A stretch of DNA of 64,000 nt, from positions 372,001 to 436,000 of the forward strand of contig NZ_CP100461.1 in assembly GCF_024228675.1 (NCBI RefSeq). The letters run 5' to 3'. The notes below the pieces were generated by a model. The model did not search any database, was not told where the DNA came from, and saw only the letters and a program-made list of their open reading frames with translations. Numbering within the stretch: the first letter of the stretch is position 1; each line of letters begins with the position of its first letter. This document shows positions 45,455 to 54,071 of this stretch, piece by piece. Source of the stretch: Salinigranum marinum. GTDB taxonomy: Archaea; Halobacteriota; Halobacteria; Halobacteriales; Haloferacaceae. The position numbers and the translations under genes are program-made.

Positions 45455-46384
45455 ATGAGCCAGTCGCGATCCTCGCGGTCCGCCCCACCCGGTCTCACCG
45501 CCGACTCGGTCGCCGAACTCGACGCCGAGAGCGCCTACGTCGACGTCGGCGACGTCACGCTTCACACGGTCGTCGCCGGCCCCGAAGACGGTCCGCCCGT
45601 GGTCCTCCTACACGGCTTCCCCGAGTGTTGGTACGGCTGGCACCGGCAGATCCGGCCGCTCGCCGACGCGGGCTTCCGCGTGCTCGTGCCCGACCAGCGC
45701 GGCTACAACCTCAGCGCGAAACCCGGCGGCGTCGACGCCTACGGCATCGACTACCTCGCGGGCGACGTCGTCGGTCTGCTCTCCGAACTCGGGTACGACG
45801 AGGTCGCCCTCGTGGGCCACGACTGGGGGGCCGCCGTCGCGTGGTGGACGGCGCTGCACCACCCCGACCGACTCGGCCGGGTCGTGGCGCTGAACGTCCC
45901 ACACCCGACGGTGTTCGAGCGAACCCTCCGCCGGAACCCGCGCCAACAACTGAAGTCGTGGTACGTGCTCTTCTTCCAGCTTCCCTCCCTGCCGGAACGG
46001 ATCGCCCGCCTGAACGACTGGGCGATCCCCACCCGAGCGCTCCGCGACTCGGCCCGCCCGGGGACGTTCTCGGCGACGGATCTCGACCGCTACCGGACGG
46101 CGTGGTCTCAGTCCGGCGCGTACGCGGCGATGGTGAACTGGTACCGCGCGATCGTCCGCGAGCGCCCGACGCCGCGGGAGGAGCGGGTCCGCGTTCCAAC
46201 CCGGATCCTGTGGGGCGCACGGGACCAGTTCCTCGAACGGTCGATGGCCCGCGAGAGCCTCGACTTCTGCGACGAGGGCTCGCTCCGCTACTTCGAGGAG
46301 GCCACCCACTGGGTCCAACACGAGGAGGCGACGGCGGTCGCCGAGGAACTGATCGACTTCTGTGGGACGGACACCGAGAGGTGA
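45455..46384 (+). CDS. Alpha/beta hydrolase, epoxide hydrolase-like
   Basis: A 309-residue enzyme of the epoxide hydrolase/haloalkane dehalogenase branch. The oxyanion region is VVLLHGFPECWYGW, the nucleophile elbow VGHDWGAAV (Asp123), and the catalytic His is in ATHWVQHE (His285). Acid and cap residues lie between (RILWGARDQFL). Length is normal for the family. Its stop TGA (46382-46384) falls within the first bases of the tnpB element's right end, so the last few codons may have been altered by the insertion. ATG 45455; an upstream in-frame ATG exists at 45413. Substrate unknown. Confidence 0.85.
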   Translation: MSQSRSSRSAPPGLTADSVAELDAESAYVDVGDVTLHTVVAGPEDGPPVVLLHGFPECWYGWHRQIRPLADAGFRVLVPDQRGYNLSAKPGGVDAYGIDYLAGDVVGLLSELGYDEVALVGHDWGAAVAWWTALHHPDRLGRVVALNVPHPTVFERTLRRNPRQQLKSWYVLFFQLPSLPERIARLNDWAIPTRALRDSARPGTFSATDLDRYRTAWSQSGAYAAMVNWYRAIVRERPTPREERVRVPTRILWGARDQFLERSMARESLDFCDEGSLRYFEEATHWVQHEEATAVAEELIDFCGTDTER

Positions 46385-46443
46385 CATCCTCCCCGGCGTG
46401 AACGCCGGGGCTTCCCGTACCGCACGTTGGGATATTTGCCGGT
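46381..46443 (-). ncRNA. Candidate omega RNA (reRNA) 3' scaffold at the element right end
   Basis: In IS605-type TnpB systems the guide RNA spans the 3' end of tnpB and the right end, with the guide taken from flanking DNA. Here the structured segment after the tnpB stop ends with a strong hairpin and AGGATGTCAC. The guide, if made, would copy flanking hydrolase-gene sequence below 46381 (minus strand CTCTCGGTGTCCGTCC). Existence of the RNA is inferred from family knowledge. Confidence 0.4.
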
Positions 46444-47694
46444 CTACGACACGACCTGTTCTCTCGTGCGAAACGTCCCGCTCTCGCGGTCGAACAAGTA
46501 TGTCGATGGCTGTGCCACACAGCCGTTACTCCTCTCCTCACCGTGAGGACTCGGAGTTATCTTCTGGCGCATGTTCTCCGCCCCGTTGCAATCCGCATTC
46601 CCGACCAACCCACACGACGAGCAGACGTACAACCCACGGTGCTTACGATTCGACTTCGTGTCATCACCACACTTCGAGCAGGTCTTCGATGTATCCCACT
46701 CGTTCTCCTTCAGCACCTCAACGCCACGAATCTCGCCCTTGTATTCGAGGTACTGGTAGATGCGATCGAACGCGCATGTATGCAATTTCTTGTTCCCGGT
46801 CTTGCCCCAGTCAGACTCTCGCACCTTCTCAGGCCAACTCACCGCGAGCGTTCCAACCCCGCGTTCGACACACTCTGTGATGATGGTGTCCGTCAGCGTG
46901 TGGTAGAAATGGGTTTCGCGCTCTGTGAGTTTCTGACGTGCCCACATCGATGTTTCGGACGGGCCGTTCTCCCCCTCAGTCTCGTACTCAGCACGTTTGA
47001 AGTAGTGCTTGTCTTCTTTGAGCGAGTTGCCGGGGTAAAGAACGTATTCCTCGGGGAATGCTACCGTGGCGATGTTCTTGATGCCAAGGTCGATGCCTGC
47101 CACTCCCTCGCCTGCCGAGTCATTCGTTTCAAGTTCGACTTTGCAGACGAAGTGCAGTTCCCACTCGTCGCCGTTCCAGACGGCGCGAACGTTCTGCACC
47201 TTGTTGACTTTCGAGAGGTCAACGTCGGGTCGAGTCTGGTACTCACAGAGCAGGAAGTCCGACCAGTGTGCTTTCAGGTTCTTCCCTTTCGAGAGTCGGA
47301 CGCGGTCGTTCTCGGGGTCGTGTTTGAACCCGTCTGCTTTGAACGTGACCGTGCTTCGTGGCCGTTTGTCGCCGTGTTTGCGGTAGCTGGGCGGATTTGC
47401 CTCGTCAAACTTGTGTCGCAGGTCAAACCATGACTGGAAAGCGTCAGAAAGTTCTTCGATGACTTTCTGACTAGATTGTGCGTTCAAGTCTTTCCAGCAC
47501 GACTGGTTCTTCATATACGATTTCAGCACGCCCTCGCCTGGGATTTCGCCTGTCACATCCCAGATGCGGGCGGCTGTCCATCGTGCGACGTTCCAGATTT
47601 TCGAGGCGGAATCGCCGAGCGAATCAAGCCCATCGCAGACCTGCCGGTGGTTCTGGATGGAACCATCGTAGGTGCGAGTGACCTGAATCGCCAC
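46444..47694 (-). CDS. tnpB: TnpB (IS1341-type RNA-guided nuclease homologue) with an altered RuvC site
   Basis: A 416-residue TnpB. The RuvC-I Asp is in GVAGIDLGIKNIA (D202), the RuvC-III Asp in NADCNGAENM (D368), and the zinc ribbon is C339-x2-C342...C358-x2-C361. At the place of the RuvC-II glutamate (the IEN/IED motif about 30 residues before LEYK), this protein has LAVSWPEK, i.e. Ser286, so the usual catalytic triad is not complete. Length is complete. A GTG start at 47694; an ATG at 47698 is out of frame. Codon use is less GC-biased than its neighbours, consistent with a mobile gene. Confidence 0.88.
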   Translation of the reverse strand: MAIQVTRTYDGSIQNHRQVCDGLDSLGDSASKIWNVARWTAARIWDVTGEIPGEGVLKSYMKNQSCWKDLNAQSSQKVIEELSDAFQSWFDLRHKFDEANPPSYRKHGDKRPRSTVTFKADGFKHDPENDRVRLSKGKNLKAHWSDFLLCEYQTRPDVDLSKVNKVQNVRAVWNGDEWELHFVCKVELETNDSAGEGVAGIDLGIKNIATVAFPEEYVLYPGNSLKEDKHYFKRAEYETEGENGPSETSMWARQKLTERETHFYHTLTDTIITECVERGVGTLAVSWPEKVRESDWGKTGNKKLHTCAFDRIYQYLEYKGEIRGVEVLKENEWDTSKTCSKCGDDTKSNRKHRGLYVCSSCGLVGNADCNGAENMRQKITPSPHGEERSNGCVAQPSTYLFDRESGTFRTREQVVS

Positions 47695-47868
47695 ACATAG
47701 CCTATGTAGACAATTCTAGTTAATGATGTGGATTAGCGTGGAATATCCGGCCTGCAATCGACAGTGGTCTGTGCAGGAGTTGTCGGATTCACTCCCGCCC
47801 TGAAAGGTGGGGTTCTCTCCTCAAAGAAAGATAGCAAGGCTCAATTCCACCCTCGGACAACGTCGGCC

Positions 47869-49104
47869 GTGTTCGAGCGCCTCGCCGGCGACGACGCCTC
47901 CGTCATCGACGACCGCAGCTTCCAGGTCCTCCTGCTCGCGAGCGTCGCCTCCCCGCTCGGTGCGAGCGTCATCTCGCCCATCCTCGACTCGCTCACGACC
48001 CCACTCGGCGTCGGCGAAGCGCGAATCGGCCTCCTCATGGCCGTCTTCACCGCCCCCGCGGTGGTGCTCATCCCTGTCGTCGGCGTCGTCTCCGACCGCT
48101 ACGGCCGCAAGCCCGTCCTCGCCTCGGGACTGGCGCTGTTCGGGACCGCCGGCGTCGCGATCGGGGCGACGACCGACTTCACGGTCGTGCTCGCCCTCCG
48201 GCTCCTCCAGGGGGTCGGCTACGCGGGCGTCGCCCCGGTGCTCATCGCCAGCGTCGGCGACCTCTACGAGGGGGCCCGCGAGGCCACCGCCCAGGGGCTC
48301 CGGTTTACCACCGTCGGCGTCTCGCTGACGGTGTTCCCCCTCGTCTCGGGCGTGCTGATCGGCGTCGCGTGGCAGGCCCCGTTCGTCCTCTACGCCGTCG
48401 CGCTCGTCGCCGCCGGCGTCGTCCTCGTCGCCTTCGAGGAACCGACCCGCGGCGTCGACACCGACCCCGAGGTCGCGGCCGACGGCGGTCGGGCGTCGTG
48501 GAACGTCCGGGCGCTCGCCGCGCTCGCCCGTCGCCCGGACGTCGCGGCGACGCTCGTCGGCCGGACCATGCCCTCGTTCCTCTGGTTCGTCTTCCTCACC
48601 CACAACTCGCTGCTCGTCGTTCGGGTGCTCGGCGGGACGCCCGGGCACGCCGGTGCGGTCGTCGCGCTCGCGAGCGTCGCCTCCTCGCTCGGGTCGACGC
48701 AGGTCGGCCGGCTCACCGCCCGCTTCGACTCCCGCCGGATACCGCTTCTCGTCTCGCTCGTCGCGCTGTCGGGCGGCGTCGCGCTCGTCGGCGTCGCGCC
48801 GTCGATCGTCGTCGTGGGCGCGGCGAGCGTCGTCGCCGGTGCCGGCTTCGGCGTCGTCCTCACGCTCTACCGGAGCACGCTCACCGCGGTCGCCACCGAC
48901 GACGTCCGCGGCGGCCTCGTGAGCGCCGGCGAGTCGGTCGGCCGACTCGGAAGCACCGCCGCCCCGGTCGTCCTCGGGGCCGCCGTCGCCGCGACGCGGG
49001 TCGACCTGGGCTTTGCGGACGCCGTCCGGCTCTCGACGGTCGCGACCGCGGTCGCCGCCGCCGCCGTGGGCACGGTCGCCGTCGTCGTCGCCACCCGGGG
49101 TTGA
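47869..49104 (+). CDS. MFS transporter
   Basis: A 411-residue 12-helix carrier of the drug:H+ antiporter type: VLIPVVGVVSDRYGRKPVLASG after helix 2, and LRLLQGVGYAGVAPV after helix 4. The start is a GTG at 47869 (FERLAGDDAS follows); the reading frame extends back to 47764 through the left end of the IS element, which is not protein-like. The insertion thus lies some 50 bases upstream and may have replaced the native promoter. Substrate unknown. Confidence 0.82.
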   Translation: MFERLAGDDASVIDDRSFQVLLLASVASPLGASVISPILDSLTTPLGVGEARIGLLMAVFTAPAVVLIPVVGVVSDRYGRKPVLASGLALFGTAGVAIGATTDFTVVLALRLLQGVGYAGVAPVLIASVGDLYEGAREATAQGLRFTTVGVSLTVFPLVSGVLIGVAWQAPFVLYAVALVAAGVVLVAFEEPTRGVDTDPEVAADGGRASWNVRALAALARRPDVAATLVGRTMPSFLWFVFLTHNSLLVVRVLGGTPGHAGAVVALASVASSLGSTQVGRLTARFDSRRIPLLVSLVALSGGVALVGVAPSIVVVGAASVVAGAGFGVVLTLYRSTLTAVATDDVRGGLVSAGESVGRLGSTAAPVVLGAAVAATRVDLGFADAVRLSTVATAVAAAAVGTVAVVVATRG

Positions 49105-49190
49105 GAACTCCGGACCTGTCACCGGATCTATTGTCCGCTCCCCTCCGCTCACCCGAGATACCGAGCGAACTTAGTGAGATTCATATCCCC

Positions 49191-49208
49191 GGCGTGACGA
49201 GTCACGCC
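49191..49208. repeat. Hairpin resembling an IS605-type end
   Basis: The perfect dyad GGCGTGAC-GA-GTCACGCC is preceded by CCCC, giving CCCCGGCGTGA, which is identical to 11 bases in the right end of the tnpB element at 46381. It lies in the 263-base gap after the MFS gene, where no gene is seen. Confidence 0.5.
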
Positions 49209-49367
49209 TGGCGTAGGGAAGGGAACCCACGCACGGATCACGGGATGCCTGGAGGCCTGCGCCCTTCATGAGCGAAGTCGGCCGCACGCCAGCCACCCGT
49301 CGCGGCCACCTCCTTTGATCTCGTCTCGGAGCGCCACGGCTTTGAGCGTCGCCGCCCCAGCGGGGGC

Positions 49368-50396
49368 ATGGAGACGGAACTCGGCAAAGTCGACCGCGAG
49401 TTCTTCACCGAGTACCTTTACCCGAACCTCGGGGCCGACCGCGACGACGTCCGTCTGGGGCCGACCCACGGCGTCGACTTCGGCGTCCTCGACGTCGGCG
49501 GGCGGGCGCTCGTCGTCGCCACCGACCCCGTCTCGGTGCTCCCTCGGCTCGGCTTCGACCGCGCCGCCCGCTTCGCGCTCGACATCGTCCTCGCCGACGT
49601 CGCGGTGTCGGGGCTCGCGCCGACGCACCTCACGGTGTCGCTGTCGCTCCCGCCCGACTTCGGCGACGACGAGTTCGCCACCTTCTGGGAGGCGTGGAGC
49701 GACGAGGCCCGGGAGTTGGGAGTCTCGATCGCCGCCGGCCACACCGCCCGCTACGCCGACTGTTCGTTCCCCTGGGTCGGTGCCGCGACCGCCCTCGCCG
49801 TGGGCGACCACGACGACGTGATCCGGCCGGACGGTGCCCGCCCCGGCGACGACCTGCTCGTCACGAAGGGGCCCGCGGTCGAGGCGACCGGCCTCCTCAC
49901 CTCGCTGTTCCCCGACGCGGCCCCGCTGTCGGGCGACGACCTCGCGACGGCCCAGGCCCGGCTCGACGAGGCCGGTGCCGTCCGCGACGCCCGGGTCGTG
50001 AGCGAGGCCGGCCGCGGCGGCGTCCGCGCGATGCACGACGCCACCGAAGGCGGCCTGCTGGGGGCCTTTTTCGAGATGGCCGGCGCGGCCGGAGTCCGAT
50101 TCGACGTCGACACCTCGGCGGTGCCGTGGCGGCCGATGGTGCGCGAGGCGGCCGACGCGCTCGGCTTCGACCCCTGGACCGCGACCACGGCCGGGACGCT
50201 CGTCGTCGCGACTGACCCCGCGGTGACCGGCGACGTCGTCGGGGCGCTCGGGGAGGCAGGAATCCCCGCCGGCGTCGTCGGGCGCGTGGCCGACGGCGAC
50301 GGCGTCACGCTCGACGGCGACGCCGTCGACCCGCCGGTGGGTGACTCCTCGTGGCCAGTGTACGCCGCGCTCGCGGAGGCGTCGGCGACCGACTGA
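49368..50396 (+). CDS. AIR-synthase-related protein (HypE/ThiL/SelD-like fold)
   Basis: A 342-residue protein of the PurM/ThiL/HypE superfamily. An N-terminal AIRS domain contains LVVATDPVSVLPRLGF and ALDIVLADVAVSGLAPTHL; the C-terminal domain has the Gly-rich DATEGGLLGAFFEMA. Members bind ATP and phosphorylate or dehydrate small substrates. This sequence is closer to the HypE-like/AIR synthase-related group than to ThiL. No hydrogenase genes are present, so a hydrogenase role is unlikely. The gene stands alone. ATG 49368. Function unresolved. Confidence 0.8.
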   Translation: METELGKVDREFFTEYLYPNLGADRDDVRLGPTHGVDFGVLDVGGRALVVATDPVSVLPRLGFDRAARFALDIVLADVAVSGLAPTHLTVSLSLPPDFGDDEFATFWEAWSDEARELGVSIAAGHTARYADCSFPWVGAATALAVGDHDDVIRPDGARPGDDLLVTKGPAVEATGLLTSLFPDAAPLSGDDLATAQARLDEAGAVRDARVVSEAGRGGVRAMHDATEGGLLGAFFEMAGAAGVRFDVDTSAVPWRPMVREAADALGFDPWTATTAGTLVVATDPAVTGDVVGALGEAGIPAGVVGRVADGDGVTLDGDAVDPPVGDSSWPVYAALAEASATD

Positions 50397-50433
50397 GCGC
50401 GACCACTGGTGCGCTCTCGGTGACGCTGGCGGA

Positions 50434-51378
50434 TCAGACCGCGAACCCGCTCTCTAAGACATCGACGACCCGGTCGAGCGCCGCGTCCGCGGCGTCGACC
50501 TCCGCGGCGAGGCTCAGAAAGCCGTGTGGCATCGCTGGCTCGTGGTCGTGTCGGGTCGGAACGCCGGCGTCGGCGAGCGCGTCGGCGTAGGCCGCCCCCT
50601 CGTCGCGCAGCGGGTCGAACCCCGCCGTGACGACGAGCGCCGGCGGTAACGAGTCGAGCGAGTCGGCGCGGATCGGCGCCGCGAACGGGTTGTACCGGTC
50701 GACCGGCGAGCGGAGGTATGTCTCGTGCGCCCACGCCACGTCGCGGCGGGTGAGCAGCGGCCCGTCCGCCTGCTCGTCGTACGAGGGGTAGTCGAGCGAG
50801 CAGTCGACCATCGGATAGAGGAGGAGTTGGCCCTCGATCCCGGGGCCGCCGAACTCGCGGGTGAAGAGGCAGGTCGCCGCGGCGAGGTTGCCGCCGGCGC
50901 TCGTTCCGCCCACCGCGAGCCGACCCCCGTCCGCGCCGAGCGACGCGGCGTGCTCGGCGACCCACTCGACCGCAGTCACGCAGTCTTCGAGCCCGGCCGG
51001 AAACGGCTGTTCGGGCGCGAGCCGGTAGTCGACGGAGACGACGATCCGACCGGCGCGGCGGGCGAGCCGCCGGCAGACGCCGTCGATCGAATCGAGCGTT
51101 CCCAGTGCCCAGAGCCCGCCGTGGAAGAAGCAGAGCGCCGGCAGCCGGGTTCCGGGATCGGGGTGGTAGACCCTGAGCGGCAGCTCCCCGCCGGGCCCGT
51201 CGATCGCCAGATCGGTCACGCGCGCGAACGCGAGTGGGCCGCTGGCTGCGAACAGTTCGTCTTCGAGTCGACGGGCGCTCTCGACGGAGAGCGCGGACCA
51301 CTCGGGCACGCCCCGTTCGGAGACGTCGTCGACCACTGCCTGTGCCTGTGCGTCGAGTTCGTCCGCGGCGTCGGCCAT
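50434..51378 (-). CDS. Alpha/beta hydrolase, hormone-sensitive-lipase-type esterase
   Basis: A 314-residue cytosolic esterase. HSL-family marks: CFFHGGLWALG (oxyanion HGG), VGGTSAGGNLAAA (nucleophile Ser in GTSAGG), an Asp in VTAGFDPLRDEG and His in PHGF. RIVVSVDYRLAPEQPFPAGLEDC is typical of the family. Length is normal. The ATG at 51378 (MADAADEL) was chosen because the upstream reading runs into the kynU promoter. It is divergent from kynU at 51460, 81 bases away. The substrate is probably short-chain acyl esters (family knowledge). Confidence 0.9.
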   Translation of the reverse strand: MADAADELDAQAQAVVDDVSERGVPEWSALSVESARRLEDELFAASGPLAFARVTDLAIDGPGGELPLRVYHPDPGTRLPALCFFHGGLWALGTLDSIDGVCRRLARRAGRIVVSVDYRLAPEQPFPAGLEDCVTAVEWVAEHAASLGADGGRLAVGGTSAGGNLAAATCLFTREFGGPGIEGQLLLYPMVDCSLDYPSYDEQADGPLLTRRDVAWAHETYLRSPVDRYNPFAAPIRADSLDSLPPALVVTAGFDPLRDEGAAYADALADAGVPTRHDHEPAMPHGFLSLAAEVDAADAALDRVVDVLESGFAV

Positions 51379-51459
51379 ACGCACGGAGGGACGAGCGAGG
51401 GTAAAACAGCCACGACGGGGGCGGAAAGCTACTTGCGCCGTCCACCCCTGAGTCGGCGC

Positions 51460-52722
51460 ATGGACACCTCCCTCGACGCCGCCCGCCGCATGGACGCGGC
51501 GGACCCGCTCTCGGACCTCCGAGAGCGGTTCCACCTCCCCGCGGACGACCTGTACATGGACGGCAACTCGCTCGGGCTCCTCTCGGCGGACGCCGAGGCC
51601 GCGCTGGAGCGCGCCGTCGACCAGTGGCGCGACCTCGCCATCCGCGGGTGGACCGACGCCGACCCCGACTGGTTCTCCTACGGCGAGCGCCTCGGCGCGC
51701 GACTCGCGCCGCTCGTCGGCGCTCGGCGGGAGGAGGTCGTCGTCGCCAACTCCACGACGGTGAACATCCACACGCTCGTCGGGACGTTCTACGACCGCGA
51801 CCGGGGCTCGAAAGTCGTCGTCGACGCGCTCGACTTCCCGACCGACCACTACGCGATCCGCGCCCAGCTTCGGTCCAGAGGAGTCGACCCCGACGAGGCG
51901 CTCCGCGTGGTCGACAGCCGCGACGGCCGCACCGTCGCCACCGAGGACGTCCTCGCCGCCATCGACGACGACGTGGGGATGGTGTTCCTGCCCTCGGTGC
52001 TGTACCGTTCGGGACAGCTGTTCGACGTCGAGACCATCACGGAGGCGGCTCACGACGCGGGCGCACTCGCGGGCTTCGATCTCGCACACTCCGTGGGGGT
52101 CGTCCCCCACGCGCTCTCCGACTCGGACGTGGACTTCGCCGTCTGGTGTCACTACAAGTATCTCAACGCCGGCCCGGGTGCCGTCGCGGGCCTGTACGTC
52201 AACGACCGCCACTTCGGCGCGACGCCCGCGCTCGCGGGCTGGTGGGGCAACGACAAGCAGACGCAGTTCGACATGGCGATGACGTACGACCCTGCTCCCC
52301 ACGCCGGCGCGTTCCAGATCGGCACCGTGCCCGTCCTCGCGGCCGCGCCGCTCGACGGCGCGCTCGACGTCCTCGCCGACGCGGGCGGCGTCGAGGCGGC
52401 CAGGGAGAAGTCGCTCGCGCTGACCGACTACCTCATCGACCTCGTGGACGAGCGCCTGCCCGAGTGTTCGGTCGGAACCCCGCGCACACACGAGGAACGC
52501 GGCGGCCACGTCGCCGTCGAACACCCCGAGGCCGACCGCGTGTCGGCGGCGCTCCGCGACGCGGGTGTCGTCGTCGACTACCGCCCGCCGAACGTCGTCC
52601 GCGTCTGCCCCGCACCGCTGTACACTCGGTTCGTGGACGTCTGGGAGGTCGTCTTTCGGCTGCAAGAGATCCTCGACGAGCGCCGCTACGAGGCGTATCC
52701 GGCGTCGAGCGGCGTCACGTGA
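51460..52722 (+). CDS. kynU: Kynureninase
   Basis: A 420-residue PLP enzyme that cleaves kynurenine to anthranilate and alanine. LYMDGNSLGLLS and DWFSYGERLG match kynureninase substrate regions; CHYKYLNAGPG holds the PLP Lys (about K233), with DLAHSVGVVPH just before. The gene ends RYEAYPASSGVT. Full length. No tryptophan dioxygenase or kynurenine formamidase lies nearby; the adjacent divergent esterase could conceivably act as a formamidase, but that is inference. Start at ATG 51460. Confidence 0.9.
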   Translation: MDTSLDAARRMDAADPLSDLRERFHLPADDLYMDGNSLGLLSADAEAALERAVDQWRDLAIRGWTDADPDWFSYGERLGARLAPLVGARREEVVVANSTTVNIHTLVGTFYDRDRGSKVVVDALDFPTDHYAIRAQLRSRGVDPDEALRVVDSRDGRTVATEDVLAAIDDDVGMVFLPSVLYRSGQLFDVETITEAAHDAGALAGFDLAHSVGVVPHALSDSDVDFAVWCHYKYLNAGPGAVAGLYVNDRHFGATPALAGWWGNDKQTQFDMAMTYDPAPHAGAFQIGTVPVLAAAPLDGALDVLADAGGVEAAREKSLALTDYLIDLVDERLPECSVGTPRTHEERGGHVAVEHPEADRVSAALRDAGVVVDYRPPNVVRVCPAPLYTRFVDVWEVVFRLQEILDERRYEAYPASSGVT

Positions 52723-52737
52723 CCCCCCGACCGTGGC

Positions 52738-53454
52738 TCACCAGTCGACGACGCGTCGGTTCCGCCAGAAGCGACCCGACGGCGCGCCCGGCCGGAACCG
52801 ACAGAGCCACACCGGGGTTTCGGCACCCTCCTCGACCGACTTCGCGGCGTCCTCGCCGCCCATCTCCGTTCGGACCCAGCCGGGACAGACCGAATTAGCG
52901 AGCAGGCCGTCGTCGCCGTACTCGCCGTCGAGGTAGACGGTGAGGCCGTTCAGCCCCGTCTTCGAGACCCGGTAGGCTGCCGACCCGCCGCTCTGCCCTT
53001 CGCCGAGCGCGCCCATCCCCGACGAGACGTTGACGACGCGGCCGCCGTCGCCCTGGAGCAAGAGCGGAACGGCGTGCTTGCAGAGGAGCATCGGCCCGCG
53101 GAGGTTGACCGCCAGCGTCCGGTCCGTCTCGACCGTGGGCGCGGCGACGACGTCGCCGTCGGGTCCGATGATCCCCGCGTTGTTCACCAGGACGTCGAGC
53201 CGCCCAACCTCGTTGAAGATCCCATCGACGGCCGCCTCGATGTCGCCCTCCTGGGTCACGTCGAGCAGGACGCGCTCGGTGCCGTCGGGGGTCTCGTTCG
53301 CCATGCTCCGACTGCCGGCGTAGACGGTCGCGCCGAGGTCGCGGAGTCGACGGGCGATCTCCGCGCCGATTCCCCTGTTCGCGCCGGTCACGAGCGCTAC
53401 CTGCCCGTCGAGCGAGTCGTGCAGTTCGACGTCACGTTCGTCGGTGGTCGTCAC
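52738..53454 (-). CDS. Short-chain dehydrogenase/reductase (SDR)
   Basis: A 238-residue classical SDR: ALVTGANRGIGAEIARRL (cofactor), LVNNAGIIGPDG (NNAG), Ser in VVNVSSGMGALG and YRVSK (YxxxK). The start is uncertain: GTG at 53454 gives a normal short N-terminus, whereas an ATG at 53526 would add 24 Arg-rich residues. C-terminal FRPGAPSGRFWRNRRVVDW resembles haloarchaeal SDR members related to carbonyl reductases. It is convergent with kynU, and divergent from the gene at 53601. Substrate unknown. Confidence 0.88.
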   Translation of the reverse strand: MTTTDERDVELHDSLDGQVALVTGANRGIGAEIARRLRDLGATVYAGSRSMANETPDGTERVLLDVTQEGDIEAAVDGIFNEVGRLDVLVNNAGIIGPDGDVVAAPTVETDRTLAVNLRGPMLLCKHAVPLLLQGDGGRVVNVSSGMGALGEGQSGGSAAYRVSKTGLNGLTVYLDGEYGDDGLLANSVCPGWVRTEMGGEDAAKSVEEGAETPVWLCRFRPGAPSGRFWRNRRVVDW

Positions 53455-53600
53455 GTCCGGGGGTCGGATCCGGCGACACAAGACGTTCCCGTTCGGTCGG
53501 CGCTGGCCGCCGCTTGCGTCCGCCACCGAGGGCCCTGAGCGCCACTCGACGCTCGACCCAGCCCCGGGATTTAGGCCAAAAGGTCACGTATTCCGACACG

Positions 53601-54068
53601 ATGGCGTGGAAGATCGCGAAGCGAAAGTACGACCGCGCGACGACGGTCGGCAAACTCAGCGTACCGGGGCTGATCGTCTCCGTCGCCGTGGCGTCGCTCA
53701 CCAGTGGAGCCGTCTCCCTCGCCGGGTCGCTAGGCGGGTTGCTCAGCCTCTTCGGCCTCGCGTTCGGCGCGTTCGGCTGGCTCTTGGGGACGGTCTTCGG
53801 GACGGAGCGAACCCGGCGCTTCGACGCCTCGTCACAGCCGGGTGCGCGGTCGACCCGCGGCGACGTTCAGCCGACCCGCGGGGGCGACGTCGGCTACCTG
53901 GAGTATCAGTGCGAGCGGTGCGGGACCGTGCTGAACGACTGGAACATCAACGAGTTCGGCTCGGAGTACACGTGCGGTGAGTGCGGCTACGCCCTTGACG
54001 ACCAGCGGGCCGCGCGCGAGAAGGTCGACGAGGGCTGGGCGTGGGACGAGGAGGAGGGACTCGCCTGA
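53601..54068 (+). CDS. Small membrane protein with a C-terminal zinc ribbon
   Basis: A 155-residue protein. After a basic N-terminus there are hydrophobic segments at about 20-65 (GLIVSVAVASLTSGAVSLAG and LLSLFGLAFGAFGWLLGTVFG). A zinc ribbon follows with CERCG (about residue 113) and CGECG (about 131). The tail is acidic. I recognise no named family. The start is ATG 53601; the ORF extends back but without similarity to protein. It is convergent with the JAMM gene at 54072. Confidence 0.65.
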   Translation: MAWKIAKRKYDRATTVGKLSVPGLIVSVAVASLTSGAVSLAGSLGGLLSLFGLAFGAFGWLLGTVFGTERTRRFDASSQPGARSTRGDVQPTRGGDVGYLEYQCERCGTVLNDWNINEFGSEYTCGECGYALDDQRAAREKVDEGWAWDEEEGLA

Positions 54069-54071
54069 CCG

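Larger units (their letters stand above)
46381..47820 (-). mobile_element. IS1341-type (IS200/IS605 family) element carrying tnpB only
   Basis: The right end is at 46381, where the minus strand reads a hairpin (GCCCCGGCGTTCACGCCGGGG core, 46391-46411) followed by AGGATGTCAC. The left end is less exact, near 47790-47820, where CCCGCC-CTGAAA-GGTGGG can form a hairpin. There is no tnpA, so mobility would need a partner in trans. It lies immediately after the hydrolase gene and just before the MFS gene at 47869. The tnpB 3' end and right end together should encode the guide (omega) RNA in this family. Confidence 0.75.

Noticed and set aside
49368-50396. thiL (thiamine-monophosphate kinase) to complete the thi locus
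   Set aside because: The protein is of the same superfamily, but its motifs read as AIR-synthase-related/HypE-like and it lies 36 kb from the thi locus.
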